NCBI GenBank assembly: GCA_002862265.1
Contig: PKCQ01000178.1
Coordinates: 1-11,384 of the forward strand
Source of the DNA: Planctomycetaceae bacterium
GTDB taxonomy: Bacteria; Planctomycetota; Planctomycetia; Pirellulales; Pirellulaceae
Reading direction: 5' to 3'
Length of the DNA stretch: 11,384 nucleotides
In this document: piece after piece, positions 1 through 6,797 of the stretch
Layout: every line of letters begins with the position of its first letter
Numbering within the stretch: position 1 is the first letter of the stretch
The notes under the pieces: model-generated
The model's input: the letters and a program-made list of their open reading frames with translations, nothing else
Told to the model about the DNA's origin: nothing
Database searches by the model: none
Made by a program: the position numbers and the translations under genes

Positions 1-2
1 TT

Positions 3-317
3 GCTTGCTTGTTTGTTGTGCTGTTTTGGAAGCCAGCTTTCCGAGCTTTGCAGAACCTTACGCTACTACACCTGTTCATTCTCGTCGCTGCCAATGCGAT
101 TTTGTTAGTTTCAGTTCGAGGCGCAATACCGAACGCTGAGCCAATTCCCACAACGCTTGCATCGCTTTTCGTCGGTACTGGGGCCGTCTTGTTGTGCCCT
201 ACTGTGGTGCAGAATTTTGATCGGGTAAAGCGAGTTAGCGTCGCGGAGCGTCTCGCAAGAAAGCGAGACGAGCTCCACGCTTTGGACGGCAACGAGTCAA
301 AGAAAAAATCGGCATAG
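3..317 (+). CDS. Small two-helix membrane protein, 5' end cut by window edge
   Basis: I do not recognise this gene. The frame is open to the left edge, so the true start may lie outside; a TTG at 9 is the first possible start inside the window, with no visible ribosome binding site. About 100 residues are seen. There is a hydrophobic N-terminal stretch (FVVLFW), then two likely membrane helices at about residues 17-37 and 48-67 counted from the TTG. The C-terminal tail is strongly basic and charged (RVKRVSVAERLARKRDE, ending KKKSA) and is probably cytoplasmic by the positive-inside rule. It converges on the phosphoesterase gene with 63 nt between stops. No catalytic motif is visible. It is either a short membrane protein or the end of a longer one. 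Confidence 0.55.
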   Translation, partial: ACLFVVLFWKPAFRALQNLTLLHLFILVAANAILLVSVRGAIPNAEPIPTTLASLFVGTGAVLLCPTVVQNFDRVKRVSVAERLARKRDELHALDGNESKKKSA

Positions 318-366
318 TAGAAGGCAGACATTGCAGCCATAAAGTCGTTAGAAGCAAATACTCCGC

Positions 367-382
367 AGGGTGACTCTACCCT
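367..382. other. Short inverted repeat between convergent genes
   Basis: AGGGT (367-371) and ACCCT (378-382) can pair around a 6-nt loop, at the 3' ends of the two convergent genes; the right arm overlaps the phosphoesterase stop codon. There is no T-run on either strand, so a terminator role is only a possibility. Confidence 0.2.
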
Positions 383-1004
383 AATGGATTAGTTGTTGTC
401 GTTTCCTCTCTCCAAACGCTTTGAGCCGTGGCTGCATGTATTCGGTGAGTTCTTCCATTTCGATGGGATGATAGTCACACGCGTCAAGGCCAACATCTTT
501 GGCAAGTCGCCAGTTCTGCTGCTCGTCTTCACCGGCAAGCGCCCCGTGAACGTGCCCGTAAAGATGCCAACTTCCATGAATGGATTTGTCCCAAGTCCGC
601 ATTGGATAGTGGTTCAGCCAGATTTTCTGGCCGTTGGCTCGCACCATGCATTGCTCCATCCTCTGCTGAAAGACCCCGCCCACACTGCGATGATCGTGAT
701 TGCCCCAGACCAGTCGAACGTCTCGGCATTGAATTCGATCACGATAGTGCTGTGCCTGCTCGAGCTTTCCCCAGCAGAAATCGCCTAAGACCCAGAGGAT
801 GTCCTGCTGGCCAACTCGCGTATTGATGGCATCCAGAATTCCAGCATCATGCCGACGGACCGTCTCGTCTGAAAGGTTGCAAACACCTTTTTGATCAGAC
901 TCAGCCAGCTGGCGTTCCCTCTCATCCAGAAAGGGCCGATTGCAGTACTTGATAACGTTCTTGTCGCCGAAATGAGTGTCGGCAGTAAACCAAACTTTGT
1001 GCAT
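381..1004 (-). CDS. Calcineurin-like metallophosphoesterase, phage type
   Basis: Predicted cytoplasmic metal-dependent phosphoesterase of 207 residues. The family's metal-binding motifs are present in order: D9-x-H11 (TADTHFGD), GD at 74-75 (LGDFCWG), GNHDH at 101-105, an NHYP block at 131-134, and GHVHG at 150-154. A VGLD...YHPI block at 171-181 is typical of the short branch found in phages and many bacterial chromosomes. All expected metal ligands look intact, so it should be catalytically competent; the substrate (phosphodiester, nucleotide or other) cannot be read from sequence. I chose the ATG at 1004 because AGGA lies 8 nt upstream and the fold begins at once with HKVWFTADTH. An in-frame start 23 codons further upstream would add only a charged tail. 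It is divergent from the Gfo/Idh gene and has no obvious functional partner nearby. Confidence 0.9.
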   Translation of the reverse strand: MHKVWFTADTHFGDKNVIKYCNRPFLDERERQLAESDQKGVCNLSDETVRRHDAGILDAINTRVGQQDILWVLGDFCWGKLEQAQHYRDRIQCRDVRLVWGNHDHRSVGGVFQQRMEQCMVRANGQKIWLNHYPMRTWDKSIHGSWHLYGHVHGALAGEDEQQNWRLAKDVGLDACDYHPIEMEELTEYMQPRLKAFGERKRQQLIH

Positions 1005-1279
1005 CTTACTTTTCCTGTCTCTCTTCTCACTTTCTCGCTCTTGTATTTTCGCTCGAGACACGCCCCGTACCAAGGTGGTTCACGTCAATCACCTAGGCAT
1101 CGAAAGACGGGGGCTGGATGAACTGCCTCGGGCAAACAACAATATCGAGCCGGAACAGTCGATGTTCGTTTATCCTGCTCTGCCATTCGGCCGAGATCGT
1201 ATTGTGAACATTGCTGGCGAGCGAATTGAAAGTCCGCTTCGAGGACTTATGGCCTTGAGAAGCAAGTTAGGAGTTGTTG

Positions 1280-2386
1280 ATGCCAAAACAGGAATGTCGC
1301 TGGGGAATTTTAGGAACCGCGGGAATCGCACGAAAAAACTGGAAGGCGATCAAGCTCAGTGGCAATGCCTGTGTGACTGCGGTGGCCAGCCGTAGTGTCG
1401 AGTCTGCTCAACGTTTCATAGACGAGTGCTCCAGTCAAGTACCACCGACGACTACACCAGAGGCACTGGGTTCCTATGAGGACCTTCTTAGCCGTGATGA
1501 CGTCGATGCAGTCTACATTCCCTTGCCGACCGCGTTACGTTTCGAGTGGGTCCTCAAGGCGGCGGAAGCTGGCAAGCATGTGATGGGGGAGAAGCCGGCA
1601 GCGACCAACTCAACGCAGGTGGCGGAGATGCTGGAGGTCTGCAAGGAGAACAACGTCCAATACATGGACGGTGTGATGTTCATGCACAGCGCCCGGCTTC
1701 CGTTGATTAGGTCTGTTCTAGACGATCCGAATCAACTGGGTAAAGTTCGGCGTTTGACCAGCCAGTTCTCGTTTGCTGGCGACGAAGAGTTTTGCCGATC
1801 GAACATTCGTACTCACAGCGAGCTTGAGCCGCACGGCTGCCTTGGCGACCTTGGCTGGTATTGCTCTCGGATGTTCATGTGGATCTTAAGGGGAGAAATG
1901 CCGTTGGAGGTACGGGCCCGAGTCCTAACCCCGTTGCAAGGCCAGGGCAGCCCAGATAGCGTTCCAGGCGAATTCACTGCGGAGTTAACTTTCGCTGACG
2001 GTGTAACCGCTTGTTTCTATAATTCGTTCATCACTGAGAACCAGCAATATGTTTGTGCCAGTGGTGATAAAGGTTGGATGCGGCTAGACGATTTCGTCCT
2101 GCCATATCATGGGGCAGAGCTAGCGATCAATGTGGCTCAAGATCGATTTGAAGTCGACAACTGCGAATTCCATATGGAGCAGCATCATCGTCGCCTGGCA
2201 GTCCGCGAATATGACTCCAATCAGCCCGGCTCTCAGGAAGTTCGGTTGTTCCAGAAGTTCTCCGATTTGGTTAATAAAGGTGAACTGGATCCGACTTGGC
2301 CCGAATGGACCCTCAAGACTCAAAAAGTCCTAGATGCGTGCTTCCAGTCTTCGAAGCAAGATGGTGCTGTGGTCAAGATCACTTGA
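1280..2386 (+). CDS. Gfo/Idh/MocA family NAD(P)-dependent oxidoreductase
   Basis: Predicted cytoplasmic sugar or polyol dehydrogenase of 368 residues, a usual length for the family. The N-terminal Rossmann fold starts with WGILGTAGIARKN (8-20). The nucleotide domain includes the VYIPLP strand (79-83) and the EKP motif at 104-106, whose lysine is the family's catalytic residue. The C-terminal alpha/beta substrate domain contains GCLGDLGWYC (186-195), a variant of the GxLxDxGxY block seen in the branch that includes dihydrodiol and xylose dehydrogenases and plant At4g09670-like proteins. The ATG at 1280 is preferred because AGGAG lies 6 nt upstream; two in-frame TTG codons just before it are possible but sit in the spacer. 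There is no signal peptide, although many planctomycete paralogues carry a Tat signal. The substrate is unknown. A weak promoter-like pair, TTGAAA (1226-1231) and TATGGC (1248-1253), lies upstream. Confidence 0.9.
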   Translation: MPKQECRWGILGTAGIARKNWKAIKLSGNACVTAVASRSVESAQRFIDECSSQVPPTTTPEALGSYEDLLSRDDVDAVYIPLPTALRFEWVLKAAEAGKHVMGEKPAATNSTQVAEMLEVCKENNVQYMDGVMFMHSARLPLIRSVLDDPNQLGKVRRLTSQFSFAGDEEFCRSNIRTHSELEPHGCLGDLGWYCSRMFMWILRGEMPLEVRARVLTPLQGQGSPDSVPGEFTAELTFADGVTACFYNSFITENQQYVCASGDKGWMRLDDFVLPYHGAELAINVAQDRFEVDNCEFHMEQHHRRLAVREYDSNQPGSQEVRLFQKFSDLVNKGELDPTWPEWTLKTQKVLDACFQSSKQDGAVVKIT

Positions 2387-2410
2387 TCGCACTGCTGGGA
2401 TCCGTGTCGC

Positions 2411-2424
2411 TAGAAGAGCTTCTA
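2411..2424. other. Palindrome in convergent intergenic gap
   Basis: TAGAAGAGCTTCTA is an almost perfect palindrome in the 42-nt gap between the stops of the Gfo/Idh and SH3-domain genes. It could form a short hairpin in either transcript, but neither strand has a U-tract, so it is weak evidence for a bidirectional terminator. Confidence 0.2.
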
Positions 2425-2428
2425 TCCG

Positions 2429-4585
2429 CTATTTAAGACGCACAATTCGTTCGGCTCGGATGTGGGTTTTCTGCAGCTGTGGAAGGTAGCCGCGCAAGCC
2501 TTTAACTCCAACCGGTTGGTTGAGGTTTAAATTCAGGTTCATTCCAGGCAGACCACTCACGTACGCGATAACCTGGCCCTGCTGGTCGGTCAACGCATGT
2601 GTTGGTTGTCCCGGTCCTGCCATGAGGGTTTGTACCAAATAACCCGTGGCGGTAAAGAAACTCGGATTCTTGCTGAACGGACTGCTCTCGGTGCCCTGGT
2701 AAGCAGCTTTGCTAACGGCAGGCGTTGAGGAAGTTCTCGAAACAAAACTGGCGTTACTGCTATTTGCGTCTGTGCTACTTGGCAGAACCACCGTGAAGTT
2801 CGCACCTGGGACAAAGGCACTGCGATGAGCGTGTTGCTGGAACTCGTCGATTCTCTCCAGCAGTAGACGCGCCTGGCCTCGCTCGATGGGAGTTGCTCCA
2901 TGCTCTACGAACTGAGTCACGCGGCTGCGGATGGGTTCAAGATTCCACTGCCCCGTCGGCTTGGTCACCATTTCGCTGAGGGCAAGCTGCAATTGATCCA
3001 GCTCCGAGCTAATCGACAGATCACTTGCGGGAGCAGCCCGATTGGCACTTGAATCCTTGACGCCGTACCAATCGAAACTTCCAGTTCCAGCCGAAGCTTG
3101 GGGGAACCTTGATGCATTGCTCGCTAGCAAGGCGGGATTCCCGACACTGCTTCCCATTCCAATTCCCGTGTCGATCGCATTGGGGCTCGTAGCATAAGCA
3201 TCTGCACCAAAAGAATCTGTTTGACTTCCAAACCTGGAACCAAGTCGGCTGAGCGAGTCACGGAGACTTGCTGTGAGCGGCGGACGACGCTCCGATTCAG
3301 CTCCAGCCTGCGGGTACCCTTTTAAGCGATTGCGTTCAAGCAAGTTGGGGTCCGTCCAAGGTTCGAGACGATCAAGGGGCTGCGGCGGAACGTAGCCACT
3401 GGTGCTGTTCTGAACGCGAGTCTCGTAAGCAGGTTGGACGATTCTTGGCCGAACCAACGCGCTTTTGTGAACTGGCTTGGGCATCTTCAGGCAGAAGGGA
3501 TCGTGGGCAAGCGGGTCTTGCATGGGCCCCCGACGTCCAATCAACCTTTCGAGCCATGTGCAACGCAAGCCATCGTCACCGAGTTCAAAGGCATGCCAGC
3601 CATCCCAACGGCGTTTTGGCTTCGCAGCTTCCTCGTAGATGACTCCTCCTTCTTCGTAGACTACACCACCATCTTCGTAGACTACACCACCATCTTCGTA
3701 GACTACACCACCGTCTTCGTAGACTACACCACCGTCTTCGTAAAAAACGGAACCGTCTTCGACAATAATCTCGCCTTCATAGATTTCGTCGCCAAGATAT
3801 TCTTCAGCAACAATCTCTTCAGGGTTTTCGAGGATTGATCCTGGCTTCTTGGGCGGCAAATCGTCGAAGACTCCGTTTTCTGCTGGCTCTTCGGTCGGAG
3901 TGACTTCTTCAGCTTCCGGTCCATTTTCTTGATATGAAGCCGGAAATAGACTGTTCGATATCTCGGCACTAGCCAGAACCACGTCCCCAGAATTTTGTTC
4001 AACCGCAGAAATTGGTGAATCCGTTTTCGAGACCTCGTTAGCATCCAAGGTCACCTGGCTTTCATGCACCCAACGAAACTCGCCTGACGGTGGGGCCACG
4101 CGATACCAGAGCACAGGGTTGCCTTCGGAGTCTTTTTGCGTAGACTCTCCAAGGACCGTCAGTTGTTCGCCTTGCCGGAGTTTGACTTGCCAGCGAAATT
4201 GTTCTGCCGTGCCAAGTGAAGTACCAATCCAACTGACCCCTTCCGAATCAGTAACTTCGATTACTTTACCACCAGGTAACAGGTACGCATCTTTAGCGCG
4301 AACCCAACTAAAACTGCCGTTGGGTGGTTGAATTCCATACCAGCCGTCGGTCGTCTGGCTGAAAGCCTTGAAGCTATCACCCTTGGTGGTCCGTGAAGTG
4401 ACGTAATAGTCTTCGCCTGGCCCACTTCGCACTTCGACTTTCTTGCCCTTAGCGTAGAGCGTCTGCGGTGTATTGAGCTTTTTGAGCCGAATTTCTTGTG
4501 CTGTGGCTGTCGCAAAAGAATGCAACAGAGTACAGAAAGCCAAGATCGCTGCCAGCCAAAGATATCGTGGGGACATGCTGTCCAT
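2429..4585 (-). CDS. Exported SH3b-domain protein with acidic tandem repeats
   Basis: A 718-residue exported protein of unknown function. Residues 1-30 look like a signal peptide (hydrophobic core LWLAAILAFCTLL, then ATATAQ). Two bacterial SH3-like domains follow: about 42-102 (VRSGPGEDYYV, then WVRAKDAY) and about 118-178 (WYRVAPPSGEFRWVHES). SH3b domains often bind peptidoglycan or other ligands at the cell surface. Residues about 271-320 are an acidic tandem repeat of YEDGGVV units. A long Ser/Pro/Gln-rich, probably disordered middle follows. The last 80 residues form a compact segment (ALTDQQGQVIAYV, GYLPQLQ, RIVRLK) that resembles a C-terminal module of other planctomycete SH3 proteins. 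I chose the ATG at 4585 because it puts the signal peptide at the N-terminus; the ATG at 4576 is also possible, and an upstream in-frame start at 4672 would add a Cys-rich tail that hides it. No strong Shine-Dalgarno is seen. Confidence 0.8.
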   Translation of the reverse strand: MDSMSPRYLWLAAILAFCTLLHSFATATAQEIRLKKLNTPQTLYAKGKKVEVRSGPGEDYYVTSRTTKGDSFKAFSQTTDGWYGIQPPNGSFSWVRAKDAYLLPGGKVIEVTDSEGVSWIGTSLGTAEQFRWQVKLRQGEQLTVLGESTQKDSEGNPVLWYRVAPPSGEFRWVHESQVTLDANEVSKTDSPISAVEQNSGDVVLASAEISNSLFPASYQENGPEAEEVTPTEEPAENGVFDDLPPKKPGSILENPEEIVAEEYLGDEIYEGEIIVEDGSVFYEDGGVVYEDGGVVYEDGGVVYEDGGVVYEEGGVIYEEAAKPKRRWDGWHAFELGDDGLRCTWLERLIGRRGPMQDPLAHDPFCLKMPKPVHKSALVRPRIVQPAYETRVQNSTSGYVPPQPLDRLEPWTDPNLLERNRLKGYPQAGAESERRPPLTASLRDSLSRLGSRFGSQTDSFGADAYATSPNAIDTGIGMGSSVGNPALLASNASRFPQASAGTGSFDWYGVKDSSANRAAPASDLSISSELDQLQLALSEMVTKPTGQWNLEPIRSRVTQFVEHGATPIERGQARLLLERIDEFQQHAHRSAFVPGANFTVVLPSSTDANSSNASFVSRTSSTPAVSKAAYQGTESSPFSKNPSFFTATGYLVQTLMAGPGQPTHALTDQQGQVIAYVSGLPGMNLNLNLNQPVGVKGLRGYLPQLQKTHIRAERIVRLK
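3631..3756 (-). repeat. 21-bp in-frame tandem repeat, six units
   Basis: Six consecutive 21-nt units lie inside the SH3-domain gene: 3631-3651 (diverged), 3652-3672, 3673-3693, 3694-3714, 3715-3735 (these four identical but for one A/G site) and 3736-3756 (diverged). The unit begins CTTCGTAGACTACACCACC on the plus strand. Each unit adds seven residues, YEDGGVV, so copy-number change keeps the frame. The near-identity of the central four units suggests recent duplication. Confidence 0.95.
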
Positions 4586-4646
4586 GTTGTTGCCCGTACA
4601 AAAACCGATCCGACCGTCGAACTCTGCCCCCACTCGAGTCGCAACG

Positions 4647-4682
4647 GCGCATAGTGCGCACAGAGCGCACATTGAGAGCGCA
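4647..4682. repeat. Cluster of GCGCA motifs in the gap upstream of the SH3 gene
   Basis: Four GCGCA copies start at 4647, 4656, 4665 and 4678 (spacing 9, 9 and 13 nt), about 60-100 nt upstream of the chosen SH3 start. On the minus strand they read TGCGC, with longer CTCT-TGTGCGCTCT similarity between neighbours. This could be an operator-like array or a small local duplication. The rest of the 283-nt gap (4586-4868) shows no convincing promoter: TTGATG followed 17 nt later by TAGCTA on the minus strand is a poor match, and no GG-N10-GC sigma-54 core was found by eye on the minus strand. Confidence 0.35.
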
Positions 4683-4868
4683 CACCGCCCTCGTCTCTAA
4701 CACGCTAGCTACCGTATTGCACAGTTCGCATCAAGAGAGGATTGGACAGGTAAGACGTTTCAGCTGCAAAGGCAGAATAGCTCAAGATGCTAGCATTTCC
4801 AGTTTCTGCATGCGTCACTGATTCTGAGAGCGTAGCAGGATTGGGAATGCGGCAGTTTGGCAGAGAGA

Positions 4869-6761
4869 TTACTCGTCGGGAGTCATGCCGAGTTGCCCCA
4901 TCTTGCGGTACAGGTTGGAGCGATGCATGCCGAGCTGCTTAGCTGCCTGAGCCAGATTACCTTGGCTTGCATCCACGTGCCGCGTAATGTACTGCTTCTG
5001 AAACACGTGCGTTGCGTCGGTTAGAGACATATTGGACGGAATATGCGAAACCTCGCTCTCCGAGCCAGGCGAGAGCACAAAGGCAAGATCAGTCTCTTCG
5101 ACTCTATCTCCCTTCGTAAGATAAGCAACACGTTCCATCAAGTTACGGAGCTCGCGAACGTTACCAGGCCAAGCATGAGTAAGCAGTCGGCTTTGGGCCG
5201 AGTCTGAAAATACTGGCGGTAGTCGACCGATCTGGTGTCCGAACTGTTCCAAGAAGTGTTGAGCCAACACTACGATGTCCTGGCCTCGTTCGCGAAGAGG
5301 TGGTAGCTGCAGCGTGACGACATTCAGTCGGAAGTACAAGTCCTCGCGGAATCTTTTCTCTCGGACCAACTTCACCAGATCTTGATTCGTGGCCGCAATG
5401 ACTCGCACGTCAGTTTGAATCGGTTTCGAGCCACCGACGCGTACGACAACTTTGTCCTCCAGCACGCGCAGCAATTTCGCTTGACCGCTTAAGCTCATTT
5501 CGCCAATCTCGTCGAGCAATAAGGTGCCTCCCGAGGCTACTTCAAATTTCCCGGCGCGGTCCGAAATGGCATCGGTGAAGGCTCCTTTCTCGTGACCGAA
5601 CAACTCACTCTCCAGAAGCGTTTCAGCGATCGCCGCACAATTAATGGCAACGAAATCTTGGTCGCGTCGGTCACTTTGCAGATGCAAGCTGCGAGCAACG
5701 ACCTCCTTTCCCGTACCATTCTCTCCAAGCACCAGAACGGCCAGTTCCGTAGGAGCGACTCGTTCGATGGTGTCTCGCAATGCCTCGATCTGCGGGCATT
5801 GACCGACGACCTGAAGCGTATCCGAAGCACTTTGCACGAGCCGGTCGCGAGTAGCAACGAGATCGGCTATCTGCTGAGTATTCTCAACGGCTGCAGCAGC
5901 ATGCTGTGCCAGCTCACCCAAGAATCGTTCGTCGGCAGCAGAAAAACTACCGCTGTGGTGGTTGAGGACTTCGAAAACACCGATGGGCTTCTGCTTCCGG
6001 GATAGCAGCGGTACGGCAACCAAGGAGCGCGTCAGGTAGCCCAGCTGCTTTCCAACTTTAGCATTGATGGCTTCAGGATCGCCCGAGTCATCCCAACGCT
6101 GCGATTCACCCGTTTTGAGGACTTGTCCAGCGACACCCTGGTCATCGCGAATGCGTAGGGGCTCGCCTTCTACACCCAGGGCGGGATGGCCTACCAGTTC
6201 CTTTGAGCCTTTATTCCAAAGGAAAATCGAGGCACGATCACCATGTAGAACCCGAGCCGCAGCTTGTGCCATATTGTTTAGCAGGTCTGTCAGGTCTTGG
6301 CTGCGTTGCCATTCCGCGGCAAGCTGTAGCATGATCTGAAGCTGTGAGACTTGTCCCGAAAGCTCACTGTGATCATACGCTATCAAGAGGCCACTTCGCA
6401 GCAGCTGCCCCACACTCAGCGCTTCGTCAAGTTCCAAGCTCGATGGCGGACTGACCAGGAGCACTTCAGCTGGTGGCAGTTTGCCAGTTATCGGAATCGC
6501 GAGCCAGCCATCCGCACTGAGGATTTCCATCTGGTCGCTCGCGTTGGCGGCTAGCTCAATCGGCAGCTGTGATAGAGAGCCTGCCGCGCCCGCCACTGCC
6601 CAATGCGAAACATCCTGGTGAACCCACGCGACTCGCGCTCCAGCGAGTTGAGAGCTAACCGCGCTGAGAGCGTTGTCGCGAAACTCGTCAACACTTTGGC
6701 TGCGCCCGACTGCTGCAAGCAGTTCATTCGCGATACGCGTTGCATTTGCCCCCGAAGCCAT
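4869..6761 (-). CDS. Sigma-54-dependent transcriptional activator, GAF-AAA+-Fis
   Basis: A 630-residue bacterial enhancer-binding protein with the layout of NorR/FhlA-type regulators. Residues about 25-130 look like a degenerate GAF-like sensor and 155-297 like a standard GAF domain. The AAA+ domain (about 318-550) has Walker A GENGTGKE (346-353), Walker B GGTLLLDEIGEM (411-422), arginine-finger region FREDLYFRLN (471-480) and sensor II WPGNVRELRN (531-540). A Fis-type helix-turn-helix closes the protein (GNLAQAAKQLGMHRSNLYRK, 601-620). It should hydrolyse ATP to remodel sigma-54 RNA polymerase at promoters bound by the Fis domain. The sigma-54 contact loop reads GAFTDA (393-398) instead of GAFTGA. 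There is no receiver domain, so control is probably by ligand binding to GAF. It starts 36 nt after the symporter stop and is probably co-transcribed with it. The ATG at 6761 is the only plausible start; the ribosome binding site is weak. Confidence 0.93.
   Translation of the reverse strand: MASGANATRIANELLAAVGRSQSVDEFRDNALSAVSSQLAGARVAWVHQDVSHWAVAGAAGSLSQLPIELAANASDQMEILSADGWLAIPITGKLPPAEVLLVSPPSSLELDEALSVGQLLRSGLLIAYDHSELSGQVSQLQIMLQLAAEWQRSQDLTDLLNNMAQAAARVLHGDRASIFLWNKGSKELVGHPALGVEGEPLRIRDDQGVAGQVLKTGESQRWDDSGDPEAINAKVGKQLGYLTRSLVAVPLLSRKQKPIGVFEVLNHHSGSFSAADERFLGELAQHAAAAVENTQQIADLVATRDRLVQSASDTLQVVGQCPQIEALRDTIERVAPTELAVLVLGENGTGKEVVARSLHLQSDRRDQDFVAINCAAIAETLLESELFGHEKGAFTDAISDRAGKFEVASGGTLLLDEIGEMSLSGQAKLLRVLEDKVVVRVGGSKPIQTDVRVIAATNQDLVKLVREKRFREDLYFRLNVVTLQLPPLRERGQDIVVLAQHFLEQFGHQIGRLPPVFSDSAQSRLLTHAWPGNVRELRNLMERVAYLTKGDRVEETDLAFVLSPGSESEVSHIPSNMSLTDATHVFQKQYITRHVDASQGNLAQAAKQLGMHRSNLYRKMGQLGMTPDE
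5568..5585 (-). other. Sigma-54 contact loop, variant GAFTDA
   Basis: The codons for the L1 loop read G-A-F-T-D-A; the aspartate codon (GAT on the minus strand) is at 5571-5573. The canonical loop is GAFTGA. Flanking residues (EKG before, DRAGKFE after) match the family, so this is the correct loop and not a misalignment. Confidence 0.9.
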
Positions 6762-6797
6762 TCGACTAACCGTCTCTTATTCGTGAAATTTGTTGCG

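Noticed and set aside
976..1395. 139-codon plus-strand frame spanning the phosphoesterase start and the Gfo/Idh start
   Set aside because: It overlaps two well-supported genes, has no ribosome binding site and no recognisable domain.
3434..3838. 134-codon plus-strand frame antisense to the SH3 gene with VDYTT repeats
   Set aside because: The repeats are the antisense reading of the 21-bp coding repeat; the open frame follows from the repeat lacking stops on that strand.
4586..4672. N-terminal extension of the SH3 protein starting MCALCALCAV
   Set aside because: It would bury the signal peptide and comes from the GCGCA repeat; starts at 4585 or 4576 fit export better.
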